In this document: positions 46,237 to 53,589 of the stretch, one piece after another
Numbering within the stretch: position 1 is the stretch's first letter
Layout: each line of letters opens with the position of its first letter
Translations under genes and position numbers: made by a program
NCBI RefSeq assembly: GCF_947500655.1
Contig: NZ_CANMSK010000001.1
Coordinates: forward strand, 186,001 to 250,000
DNA: 64,000 nucleotides
From: an uncultured Psychrosphaera sp.
Lineage (GTDB): Bacteria; Pseudomonadota; Gammaproteobacteria; Enterobacterales; Alteromonadaceae
Reading direction: 5' to 3'
The notes under the pieces: generated by a model
Told to the model about the DNA's origin: nothing
Databases searched by the model: none
The model's input: the letters and a program-made list of their open reading frames with translations, nothing else

Positions 46237-46920
46237 ATGAAGGAACTTCATTTGCCTTTTCATAAGCTTATTAAGCTTTTTGTAATAATTCTGACATTTT
46301 CGGTTGCGCTTGTTACTGCCTCAAATTCAGATTTAGTTGAAAAACTATTTACCAAAAAACTTTATATTTATGTTGAAAAATCATACGGCAAAGATTCTGT
46401 TGATATTATTGAACAATGGAAACAAGTCATCATTGATGATTTAGATAGTTCTGATTGGAATAAATTAAATGCAGCTAACCAGTTTTTTAATAAAAACGTA
46501 GCTTATAAAACTGACCAAGTTCATTGGAAACAAGAAGATTACTGGGCTACGCCAGTTGAAAGTTTAGGTACTGGCGCTGGTGACTGTGAAGATTTTGCAA
46601 TTGCAAAGTACTTTACCTTAAAAGCGATGGGCGTTGATACATCAAAGCTTAGGCTTATGTATGTAAGAGCTTTAAAGTGGGATGAGGCGCATATGGTGCT
46701 GATTTATAATGAAAGCCCAAATGCGGTTCCTTTAGTTCTTGATAATATAGATAAAAAAATAAAACCAGCAAGTCAACGTCGTGATCTTAAACCTATTTAT
46801 AGTTTTAATGCTGAAGGTTTATGGCTGGCAAGAGGTAAAGGCTTAGGGAAAAAAGTTAAAAATAATAAAGGAATAGCCAAATGGACAGAAGTAATGAGCA
46901 GGATAGAAAATGAGAAATAA
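46237..46920 (+). CDS. lapG: LapG-type periplasmic cysteine protease (BTLCP)
   Basis: 227 residues from the ATG at 46237; a GTG at 46201 would add 12. Signal peptide with hydrophobic IKLFVIILTFSVALVTA. Bacterial transglutaminase-like fold with catalytic Cys117 (GAGDCEDFAIAKY), His152 (DEAHMVLIY) and Asp169 (LVLDNI). LapG removes the N-terminal anchor of large LapA-type adhesins and so releases cells from biofilm; it is held back by LapD when c-di-GMP is high. lapD follows 12 bp later. No giant adhesin gene lies in the window. Confidence 0.93.
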   Translation: MKELHLPFHKLIKLFVIILTFSVALVTASNSDLVEKLFTKKLYIYVEKSYGKDSVDIIEQWKQVIIDDLDSSDWNKLNAANQFFNKNVAYKTDQVHWKQEDYWATPVESLGTGAGDCEDFAIAKYFTLKAMGVDTSKLRLMYVRALKWDEAHMVLIYNESPNAVPLVLDNIDKKIKPASQRRDLKPIYSFNAEGLWLARGKGLGKKVKNNKGIAKWTEVMSRIENEK

Positions 46921-46932
46921 GGAAATGGTAAA

Positions 46933-48912
46933 ATGGGGATGACATTCGCACGTTTTTGGTCACTGAAATTTCAGTTTAATTTTGTGATCACATTAATTTT
47001 AGTTGGGACATTTTGTACTAGTCTTTATACCAATATATCGAGCACTAGGGATTTTATTCAAAACCAACTAGAATCGCATGCGCAAGATACAGCAACCAGT
47101 TTAGGTTTATCCATTTCTCCTTACATGGGAATAGATGAAGATAAGATAATTGTAGAGACGATGATCTCAGCAATATTTGACCGTGGCTATTATTATAAAC
47201 TGGCTTTGTATGATGTAGAAAAACGCATACTCATAAGCAAATCGTTTGATGTTGAGTTAGAAGGTGTACCTCATTGGTTTGTTAAAATGTTTCCAATTAA
47301 TCCCCCTGTTGAACAAACAGAGATTGATAATGGTTGGCAAATTGCTGGGACATTAACTTTACAAAGCCATCCTGGGCTTGCGTACCAACAATTATGGACT
47401 GCATTTTCAAATACATTATCGTCCCATGCATTAATTTTAGTTTTTGGGTTAATGCTTGCTTACTTTTTGTCTCGCCAAATTTTAAAACCTCTAGATGCAA
47501 TGCAAAATCAAGCGGATAAAATCAGTCAACGAGACTTTGTTACCATAGACAACAATTCTAGAATTCCAGAAGTTAAAAGCGTTGTTTCAGCTTTAAATAA
47601 AATGGTTGGTTATATAAAGAAAAGTTTTGATGAGTTAAGTGAATACGCTGAAAGTATGCGTAAAAGAGCTTTTGAAGACTCGTTAACTGGCTTAGCAAAC
47701 AGACGAGCATTTTTAGCTAGCTTTAGCGCAGTATTAAAAAAATTAGGCAAAAATGATTCAGGTTACTTGTTCATAATACGTACCCCTAGTTTGAAAGTTA
47801 TTAATGATACTTATGGGCATGAAGCTGCTGATGATTATTTATTAAAAGCAAAAGATATTATTCAAAAAGTCGTTAAAGATTATAAGAATGTGATCCCTTA
47901 CCGTATTAGTGGATCTGAATTTTGTTTTTATTTAAAACACACTCAAAAAGATAAAGCTGAATTGATTGCAAAAGAATTAAGTGAACTTTGTCACAATCAG
48001 TGGCAAGCTGAAATGACCTTTGGTTTTGCTGATATTGCAGCTGTCAAATTTGACTTTAACAATAACGACTTAGGTGCAATATTAAGTGAAGGTGATTCTG
48101 CCCTGTCGATAGCAAATTTTGGTGGGATAAATTTTTACCACGTTTACGAACGTCTAGATTCTAACGATATATTGTCGTATGCAAAGTGGACTCGCGTTCT
48201 GCAAAAAATAATAAGAAGACCAAATGTTTTATTAACTATTCAGCCACTTGAAACCGTTAAAGACAGTTCACTTTATACCCATGAATTGTCTAGTCAGTTT
48301 ATTGATGAAAATGGTCATATCTATAATACTCAGCAATTGATGTCTATTGCCGATCGCAGTGGTTTAAGTTTTGAATTGGATAAAATCATTTTACGTAATT
48401 TTTTAGAGTCGTCTAAAGCTTTGGCCGATAAATCGCAAGTGTGTGGGGTAAGAATATCGACTTCATCTTTACATTCTGAAGACTTTAGAACCTGGCTTGA
48501 ATCTGACTTTATGAAAAACTATACGGGTACGCCTAACCTGGTCTTTGTTATTTGTGAGTTTGGCGCGGTGCAGTCAATCAATACAACCACCTCCTTCATT
48601 GAATTAGTGCATTCGTTTGGTTGTAAAGTTTGTATTAATAAGTTTGGGGCGTCATTTACTTCGTTTAAATATCTAACTCAGTTAAAAGCTGACTTTATTA
48701 AAATAGATGGCAGTTATATTTCAAACATTAATAACATTAATGACAACCAGTTTTTTGTTAAGTCACTTGTACAAATTGCGCACGGTGTTGGTATTGAAGT
48801 TATTGCTGAATTTATTGAAACAGCCGAAGAATTTGAAGTTTGTAAAGAACTTGCTATTGATGGTTTTCAAGGTTATTTAATCGGCAAAAGTGAGTTTGTA
48901 GAGAATAAATAA
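46933..48912 (+). CDS. lapD: LapD-type c-di-GMP receptor (degenerate GGDEF-EAL)
   Basis: 659 residues. TM1 about 15-33, periplasmic LapD/MoxY-like domain (about 34-155), TM2 about 160-180, HAMP (SRQILKPLDAMQNQADKI). The GGDEF domain is degenerate, with SGSEF in place of the signature at about 328. The EAL domain from about 420 is also degenerate, HEL in place of EAL near 450. Loss of both catalytic motifs is the mark of LapD, which binds c-di-GMP and sequesters LapG through its periplasmic domain. AAGGA 9 bases before the ATG. Confidence 0.93.
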   Translation: MGMTFARFWSLKFQFNFVITLILVGTFCTSLYTNISSTRDFIQNQLESHAQDTATSLGLSISPYMGIDEDKIIVETMISAIFDRGYYYKLALYDVEKRILISKSFDVELEGVPHWFVKMFPINPPVEQTEIDNGWQIAGTLTLQSHPGLAYQQLWTAFSNTLSSHALILVFGLMLAYFLSRQILKPLDAMQNQADKISQRDFVTIDNNSRIPEVKSVVSALNKMVGYIKKSFDELSEYAESMRKRAFEDSLTGLANRRAFLASFSAVLKKLGKNDSGYLFIIRTPSLKVINDTYGHEAADDYLLKAKDIIQKVVKDYKNVIPYRISGSEFCFYLKHTQKDKAELIAKELSELCHNQWQAEMTFGFADIAAVKFDFNNNDLGAILSEGDSALSIANFGGINFYHVYERLDSNDILSYAKWTRVLQKIIRRPNVLLTIQPLETVKDSSLYTHELSSQFIDENGHIYNTQQLMSIADRSGLSFELDKIILRNFLESSKALADKSQVCGVRISTSSLHSEDFRTWLESDFMKNYTGTPNLVFVICEFGAVQSINTTTSFIELVHSFGCKVCINKFGASFTSFKYLTQLKADFIKIDGSYISNINNINDNQFFVKSLVQIAHGVGIEVIAEFIETAEEFEVCKELAIDGFQGYLIGKSEFVENK

Positions 48913-49054
48913 GGTGGGGTAAAATTTAATATAGCCACAAACAAATTTATTTCTTTCATATATCAAAATAAACATACGTTTGTAGTTGATATTTTGACCA
49001 CTCTTTGATTTACTTACAGTCGGGTCAATTTTTTATTAATTAGGGATAAAGACG

Positions 49055-49495
49055 ATGAAAAAAGTAACGTTAGGTATAATTTTAGGTTTAGCGCTTAGCT
49101 CTGCTAGTGTATTAGCTGATATAAAGTCAGATTTAGCAGCTGGTGTTGAACTTAGTCAAGTAATTGCAAATGCTCAAGCAGAAGGTATTAGTGTTGCTGA
49201 TGCGGTTGCAAGTATTATTGAAGAAGATCCGTCATTAGCTGAAGAAGCAGTTTCTATGGCCATGACAATTGCTCCTGAATCAGCAGCTCAAATTGCAGCA
49301 GCTGCTGCAGACGCTGGTGTTAGTGAAGCTGTAATAATTGCTGCAGCAGCTGTTGCTGGTGTTGATCCTACTATAGTTGCTCAAGCAACTGCAGCTGGTG
49401 GTAATACTGGTACAACTACTGGTACTACGGGTACAAATACTGGTGCTCCAAGTTTACCTTCAGTTCCTGCTGGTGGTGGTGTTTCTAGTAACTAA
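49055..49495 (+). CDS. Small Ala-rich secreted protein with a LapG-site-like TAAG sequence
   Basis: 146 residues. Signal peptide MKKVTLGIILGLALSSASVLA; mature part almost entirely Ala/Val/Ile/Glu helices in loose repeats of 16-17 residues (LAAGVELSQVIANA, ADAGVSEAVIIAAA, VAGVDPTIVAQATA), then a Gly/Thr linker and PSLPSVPAGGG. Residues 102-116 read GVDPTIVAQATAAGG; TAAG (112-115) is the type of site LapG cleaves in LapA adhesins. It lies 142 bp behind lapD with its own terminator. Family not recognised. A LapG substrate or decoy is a hypothesis; the TAAG could also be a by-product of the Ala-rich repeats. Confidence 0.8.
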   Translation: MKKVTLGIILGLALSSASVLADIKSDLAAGVELSQVIANAQAEGISVADAVASIIEEDPSLAEEAVSMAMTIAPESAAQIAAAAADAGVSEAVIIAAAAVAGVDPTIVAQATAAGGNTGTTTGTTGTNTGAPSLPSVPAGGGVSSN

Positions 49496-49519
49496 TTATT
49501 AAATTAGTTCTATAATAAA

Positions 49520-49547
49520 AAAGAAGGCTTTGCCTTCTTTTTTTATT
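49520..49547 (+). terminator. Rho-independent terminator after the Ala-rich protein gene
   Basis: AAAGAAGGC and GCCTTCTTT pair over 9 bases around TTT, with a long T-run. 25 bases after the stop. Confidence 0.95.
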
Positions 49548-49584
49548 TTCAATAAATGTTCTACTTTATTAAGTGCATTCAACT

Positions 49585-50997
49585 ATGCTAGACCGATCAG
49601 CCTTTTCAATTCTTTTATTCGTTATTTTAATTATTGCTTTGCCTTTGGGATCAAATAGAGCCTTTGCTTGGTCTTTTATCGAAATTTTAGTGGGATTATC
49701 CGCATGTTTATTTGTTTTTAAGCAATTTCGTTATTCTGGTAATTCAAATAAACTCATTCAAATTGAGAACACGGACATCTTGCCCATATCAAAATGGTTT
49801 TATTTAGGTTTTGTATTTACCCAGTGTCTTGTCATTTTACAATTGGTGCCTTTACCAAACGATATTTTAAGTACTATTGCGCCTTTGTCGTTCGACATTT
49901 GGAGTTCGGTAAATACTTCCTCCACAAATACAATTTCTGTTGATATAGGACAAACTCAAATCAGCCTAATTAAAGGACTAAGTTATCTGGTTTTTATTAT
50001 GTTGCTCGGCTTTTATATTAATTCAGAAAAACGTATTTTAACCCTAGCCCTTACCATTTTTATTGCGGGTGTATTTCAGGCTCTTTATGCCAGTATTGAA
50101 AACCTGTTACAACTTCCAACGGGTTTAGTTTTTGATATAGCCAATAACGAAAGAGCTGATGGCTCGTTTATTTATCACAACCACTTAGCTAATTATATGC
50201 TTTTAACCGGTAGTATCGGCATAGGTTTGCTTATAGGACAGTTTAAGCAGTCAACCGAGAGTAGAAATAAACTCAAAGCAAATTTTGTTGCCACCTTGGA
50301 GTTTTTCTTAAGCACCAAGTTTTTAATTCGGGTTGGTTTAATTACCATTATTATTGCCTTAATTTTAACTCGTTCTCGTATGGGAAATGCCGCTTTCTTT
50401 TTCTCTTTGGCGTTAGTTAGTTTGATCAGTTTATTTATTTACAAAAAAAGACCAAAACAATTTACCTTTTTGATCATTAGCTTTTTTATTCTTGATTTGA
50501 TTATTGTAGGCACTGTATTTGGTGTAGAAAAAGTACAGCAACGAATGGCTGAAACCAGTTTTGCCAGTGAGACTCGTGATGACGTAAACATTGATGGCTT
50601 AGTGATGATCACAGACATGCCTATATTTGGAGCTGGAGCTGGTAGTTTTTATACTAACTTTCCGCAATATCAATCTTATATTTATGGTGGGTTTTATGAC
50701 TTTGCTCACAATGAGTATTTACAATTTATGGTGGAGTTTGGTGCGATTTTTGTTCTAGTATGCGCTCTTGGTATGATTTATAGCTTATTGATAAGCTTAA
50801 ACAATATGCGTTATAAAAATGGTAGTAAACTTAAAGCACTTAGCTTTGGTTGTGCTATTGCTATTATTGCTATGTTAATTCACATGACGGTAGATTTTAC
50901 TCTGCAAATTCCTGCGAACACAATTACATTTTTAGCCATTGTTTTACTGCCATTAAAGATAAACACCTTGTTAAAACGTTTCAATAAACAAGAATAA
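49585..50997 (+). CDS. O-antigen ligase / polymerase family membrane protein (Wzy_C)
   Basis: 470 residues from ATG 49585; GTG 49573 is an alternative and neither has a clear ribosome site. About 10-12 TM helices with the Wzy_C pattern: LILTRSRMGNAAFFFSLA, and a periplasmic loop with MITDMPIFGAGAGSFYTNFPQYQSY and FAHNEYLQFMVEFG. May ligate or polymerise a second glycan, or act with the exopolysaccharide cluster across the lapGD genes. Its stop codon lies inside a bidirectional terminator. Confidence 0.85.
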   Translation: MLDRSAFSILLFVILIIALPLGSNRAFAWSFIEILVGLSACLFVFKQFRYSGNSNKLIQIENTDILPISKWFYLGFVFTQCLVILQLVPLPNDILSTIAPLSFDIWSSVNTSSTNTISVDIGQTQISLIKGLSYLVFIMLLGFYINSEKRILTLALTIFIAGVFQALYASIENLLQLPTGLVFDIANNERADGSFIYHNHLANYMLLTGSIGIGLLIGQFKQSTESRNKLKANFVATLEFFLSTKFLIRVGLITIIIALILTRSRMGNAAFFFSLALVSLISLFIYKKRPKQFTFLIISFFILDLIIVGTVFGVEKVQQRMAETSFASETRDDVNIDGLVMITDMPIFGAGAGSFYTNFPQYQSYIYGGFYDFAHNEYLQFMVEFGAIFVLVCALGMIYSLLISLNNMRYKNGSKLKALSFGCAIAIIAMLIHMTVDFTLQIPANTITFLAIVLLPLKINTLLKRFNKQE

Positions 50998-51015
50998 GCC
51001 TAACTTATTCTTGTT
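50987..51015. terminator. Bidirectional terminator shared by convergent genes
   Basis: AACAAGAATAAG (50987-50998) and CTTATTCTTGTT (51004-51015), 12-bp stem, loop CCTAA. The stems contain the stop codons of both the ligase gene and the vanZ-like gene. Confidence 0.85.
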
Positions 51016-51433
51016 CCTTTTTGCCTGTTGGCGGGATGATTTTTGCTTGATTTTTAGCAATTAACTTAGTTATAAAAGCAAATAGTAATATGCCAGAGAA
51101 ATTTGCAGCCATGTCAATCAAATCAAAGTTTCGGTAAGGTATAAAAGCTTGGCTGAATTCCTCAAACAGTGAGAAAACAAATACGATTACACTGCCTTTA
51201 TATAAGGTAACTGCTCTTAAATTAAGAGCACTTAAGTTAAATTGCCTAAATTTTAATATTAAATTTAACAAAAATGATAAAAAACCATAAAACAAAAAAT
51301 GCACATATTTATCACCGTATTCAACTTTGTCTATTACATTGAACACAACTTTGTTTTGACCAGTATCAGCCTGATATATCACCCAGAAAAATATTGATAA
51401 ACATATCAAAAAAACAACTTTAATTTTAAGCAT
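51005..51433 (-). CDS. VanZ-like family membrane protein
   Basis: 142 residues with four hydrophobic helices. DKVEYGDKYVHFLFYGFLSFLLNLIL, then VFVFSLFEEFSQAFIPYRNFDLIDMAANFSGILLFAFI, the typical VanZ pattern (DK-xx-HF, E-xx-Q-x-F-x-x-R, D-x-xD-xxAN-x-xG). Function unknown in most bacteria. Often seen next to exopolysaccharide genes in Alteromonadales. AAGGA 8 bases before the ATG. Confidence 0.9.
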   Translation of the reverse strand: MLKIKVVFLICLSIFFWVIYQADTGQNKVVFNVIDKVEYGDKYVHFLFYGFLSFLLNLILKFRQFNLSALNLRAVTLYKGSVIVFVFSLFEEFSQAFIPYRNFDLIDMAANFSGILLFAFITKLIAKNQAKIIPPTGKKEQE

Positions 51434-51530
51434 TCACGCTTCCTTACGACAATTTTAATATTGATAATGCTTTAAAAAACACAGCATACTGGAATTTAAT
51501 GTAAAAATAGTTAAAAGCATATAAATATCT

Positions 51531-51558
51531 TTGCAAAAAATGAATAAGCCAGTATCAT
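51531..51558 (+). promoter_or_regulatory. tmRNA promoter
   Basis: TTGCAA (51531) and TATCAT (51553) separated by 16 bases; the start would be near 51565, giving a precursor with a 5' leader of about 50 nt removed by processing. Confidence 0.55.
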
Positions 51559-51613
51559 GCGCAATTAGAGACATAGGGGTTTTACTTATAAACCTTAATG
51601 TTTCACCCATTTC

Positions 51614-51982
51614 GGGGCTGATCTAGGATTCGACAGGATTGATGATACCGGATGGAGCACGTCGAGGGGCGGTTTGCCTCGTAAAAAGCCGCAAAAAAAT
51701 AGTCGCAAACGACGAAAACTACGCACTAGCAGCTTAATACCCTGCCAAGAGCTCTTTTGCCCTAGCTTCCGCTCGTAAGACGGGGAACAACAAAAGATCA
51801 AAACCCAAACGAACTAGTGGCGCGACTCCTGCCTGAGAGGCAACCCACGAAATCTAATTCAGGATAGTCATTAAGTGGCGTGTCTGTTCGCAGCTTAACG
51901 GTGAATTTAAAAACTGACTAAACGTGTAGCGCCAAAGGATAAGCTTTTCTGGACGGGGGTTCGACTCCCCCCAGCTCCACCA
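51614..51982 (+). ncRNA. ssrA: tmRNA (transfer-messenger RNA)
   Basis: 369 nt. The acceptor stem GGGGCTG at the 5' end pairs with CAGCTCC at the 3' end, followed by encoded ACCA. GGGGGTTCGACTCCCCC makes the T arm. The tag frame (51705-51737) reads ANDENYALAA then TAA, giving the proteolysis tag AANDENYALAA of gammaproteobacteria with the first Ala from charged tmRNA. Rescues stalled ribosomes together with SmpB, which is not in this window. An open frame on the opposite strand (51595-51801) is not a gene. The 3' end is a common phage attachment site, and phage genes lie downstream. Confidence 0.97.
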
Positions 51983-51985
51983 CAT

Positions 51986-52024
51986 AAAACCCCTAGTAAT
52001 CAGTAGTTTACTAGGGGTTTTTTC
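51986..52024 (+). terminator. tmRNA terminator
   Basis: AAAACCCCTAGTAA and TTACTAGGGGTTTT pair over 14 bases, with a T-run after; begins 4 bases past the tmRNA end. Confidence 0.95.
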
Positions 52025-52324
52025 TTTTCATGGATCGCTATTGGATCTATTTCATTTACTTCTAATGCCGCACCGTAGGTAGAAATAAAAAATTGATATG
52101 AAAAGTATTTCAGATTATTAGTCCTTATGGTGTCGGTTATTCATGGGGTACGTTTTCATCAAGTAGTTGCAGGCTGTTAAAGTACCTTCCCAAATAATTC
52201 AGATTTATTTGTCGAGTCGAGAAAATCGCTTGTAATTTATTTATACGGGCTGATAATAGTTGCAGGTACATCTGCATTCATTAAAATCTATTTATTATTA
52301 AGTGAATGTTATAGGAAAGTTCAG
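52025..52324. other. Gap between tmRNA and the first cargo ORF
   Basis: 300 bp with no gene recognised. TAGTTGCAGG occurs at 52164 and 52257. If the prophage is integrated at ssrA, its left boundary falls at the tmRNA 3' end and this is phage DNA. No integrase frame is present. Confidence 0.4.
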
Positions 52325-52450
52325 ATGAAGGGATTGTTGTTAGCAATGTCATTATTTTTATTGGGTCCAGATGATGGAAACAACCTAGTAAAGTTGAAAT
52401 TCCAACTTAAAAATAAAAAACAAAGTAGGATTTTTAATGACTTTTTTTAA
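52325..52450 (+). CDS. Possible 41-residue ORF
   Basis: MKGLLLAMSLFLLGPDDGNN, then a basic tail. AGGAAAG lies 5 bases before the ATG, a good ribosome site. It overlaps the start of the next gene by 14 bases, which would allow translational coupling. Hydrophobic N-terminus suggests a small membrane or leader peptide. Not recognised. Confidence 0.35.
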   Translation: MKGLLLAMSLFLLGPDDGNNLVKLKFQLKNKKQSRIFNDFF

Positions 52451-53408
52451 AAACGCACAGCAAGTATTTAATGAATTACTAAATGGAATTCAGGATAAGG
52501 CTAAAAGTCCATTAGCTGGTACATTTACTTTTTTCTTCATTTTAGAGAACTGGAAAGCACTATATTATTTTTTTGAATCTGACTCTGAGCCAGTTACAAA
52601 AATAAATCACCTTGTTGATACTTATACTTGGTCAATTTACGACTCTATTATAACACCACTATATTTATCTATTATATCTTTATTCGTCTATACGATAGTA
52701 TCAGGCCTTACACGCATTGTTTGGTTAGTTTTAAATGACTGGTTAGATAAATTTTCGCTAACAGTAATTAAAAAAACTACATTCCTAACAAAAGATGAAG
52801 CCGACATTCTGAGAAATGAACTTCAATCTCAAGCTAAGAGTCATTTTCTTGAGAAACAAGAGTTACAAGATAAGTTAGATGCATTAATAAACCTGACTGA
52901 TGAAAGTTCAGATGTAAATTCTGATGTAAATTCTGATGTAAATTCTGATGTAAATTCTGGTGTAAATTCTGGTGTAAATTTTAAGAGCCGAGATTTTATG
53001 TCATTCGACATACAGGAGCAGTTTGATAACAAAGTTATAAATTACTTTTGTCAAACTAAAGAAGGTATTTTAACCCTTTCAAAAACCATATCATCGATAC
53101 TCTACATTGATATTGACGATAATCTTGATGCAAATGATCTAGCTATTTATTTAGATTTAATTAAATTTTCCATTGTAAATTACCCAGAAGAAGCACATTA
53201 CTCAAATATAAATTTTAGGACAGACATTAGATCAGAATTTTCTACTACCATTGAATTTGTAGTAAATAAATCTGTAAAGTTAGAAAAAACTGGCGTTTTA
53301 ACAGTTAGGTATTCTAAGAATGGGTCAAAGAGAAAACAATACTTTACAATCGGATTAACAAGTAGATTCGCTGCGGAACTTAATCAAATTTATAACACGC
53401 TAAATTAG
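52437..53408 (+). CDS. Two-TM membrane protein of unknown function with DVNS repeats
   Basis: 323 residues. The N-terminal part (AQQVFNELLNGIQDKAKSPLAGTFTFFFILENWKALYYFF) resembles a widespread family of inner-membrane proteins with a conserved KSPL-G-F start and two helices (about 25-45 and 78-105). Then comes a coiled coil, a DVNS/GVNS tract (residues about 159-182, six repeats) and a C-terminal soluble domain (about 185-323). AGGA lies 6 bases before the ATG. Opposite strand to the phage structural genes and next to ssrA, as expected of prophage cargo. Function unknown; a phage-exclusion role is only a guess. Confidence 0.7.
   Translation: MTFFKNAQQVFNELLNGIQDKAKSPLAGTFTFFFILENWKALYYFFESDSEPVTKINHLVDTYTWSIYDSIITPLYLSIISLFVYTIVSGLTRIVWLVLNDWLDKFSLTVIKKTTFLTKDEADILRNELQSQAKSHFLEKQELQDKLDALINLTDESSDVNSDVNSDVNSDVNSGVNSGVNFKSRDFMSFDIQEQFDNKVINYFCQTKEGILTLSKTISSILYIDIDDNLDANDLAIYLDLIKFSIVNYPEEAHYSNINFRTDIRSEFSTTIEFVVNKSVKLEKTGVLTVRYSKNGSKRKQYFTIGLTSRFAAELNQIYNTLN
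52911..52982 (+). repeat. Six tandem 12-base repeats inside the membrane protein gene
   Basis: Four copies of GATGTAAATTCT followed by GGTGTAAATTCT and GGTGTAAATTTT, in frame, coding DVNS x4, GVNS, GVNF. Length is expected to vary between strains. Confidence 0.95.
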
Positions 53409-53412
53409 AAAA

Positions 53413-53589
53413 ATGATAAAATTTCTCAAAGAATACACGCCAATTGCATTCTCATTCCCATTAGTTTGGGCATTAGGAGCTGTCATTATAACAATAGGGC
53501 TAGATAAAATTGGTTTACCTAGCCCTTGGCCTTATGTGATTTATTTCATCATTGGCACTTATTGCACATTAAGAACGTTCAGATCATAA
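53413..53589 (+). CDS. Small two-helix membrane protein (58 residues)
   Basis: Reads MIKFLKEYTPIAFSFPLVWA... and ends TLRTFRS. Two hydrophobic segments (about 10-30 and 40-52) split by a short DKIGLPSPWP turn. Begins 4 bases after the stop of the previous gene and its last 6 bases overlap the 3' end of the giant phage gene on the other strand. Weak ribosome site; probably translated with the gene before it. Small two-TM proteins next to the cargo could be holins, pinholins or partners of the larger membrane protein. Not recognised. Confidence 0.55.
   Translation: MIKFLKEYTPIAFSFPLVWALGAVIITIGLDKIGLPSPWPYVIYFIIGTYCTLRTFRS

Noticed and set aside
51595..51801. 68-codon open frame on the minus strand
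   Set aside because: Antisense to the tmRNA body, including the tag region.
52141..52200. Short open frame reading PYGVGYSWGTFSSSSC
   Set aside because: No start codon and only about 30 codons between stops; likely chance or a relic too short to name.
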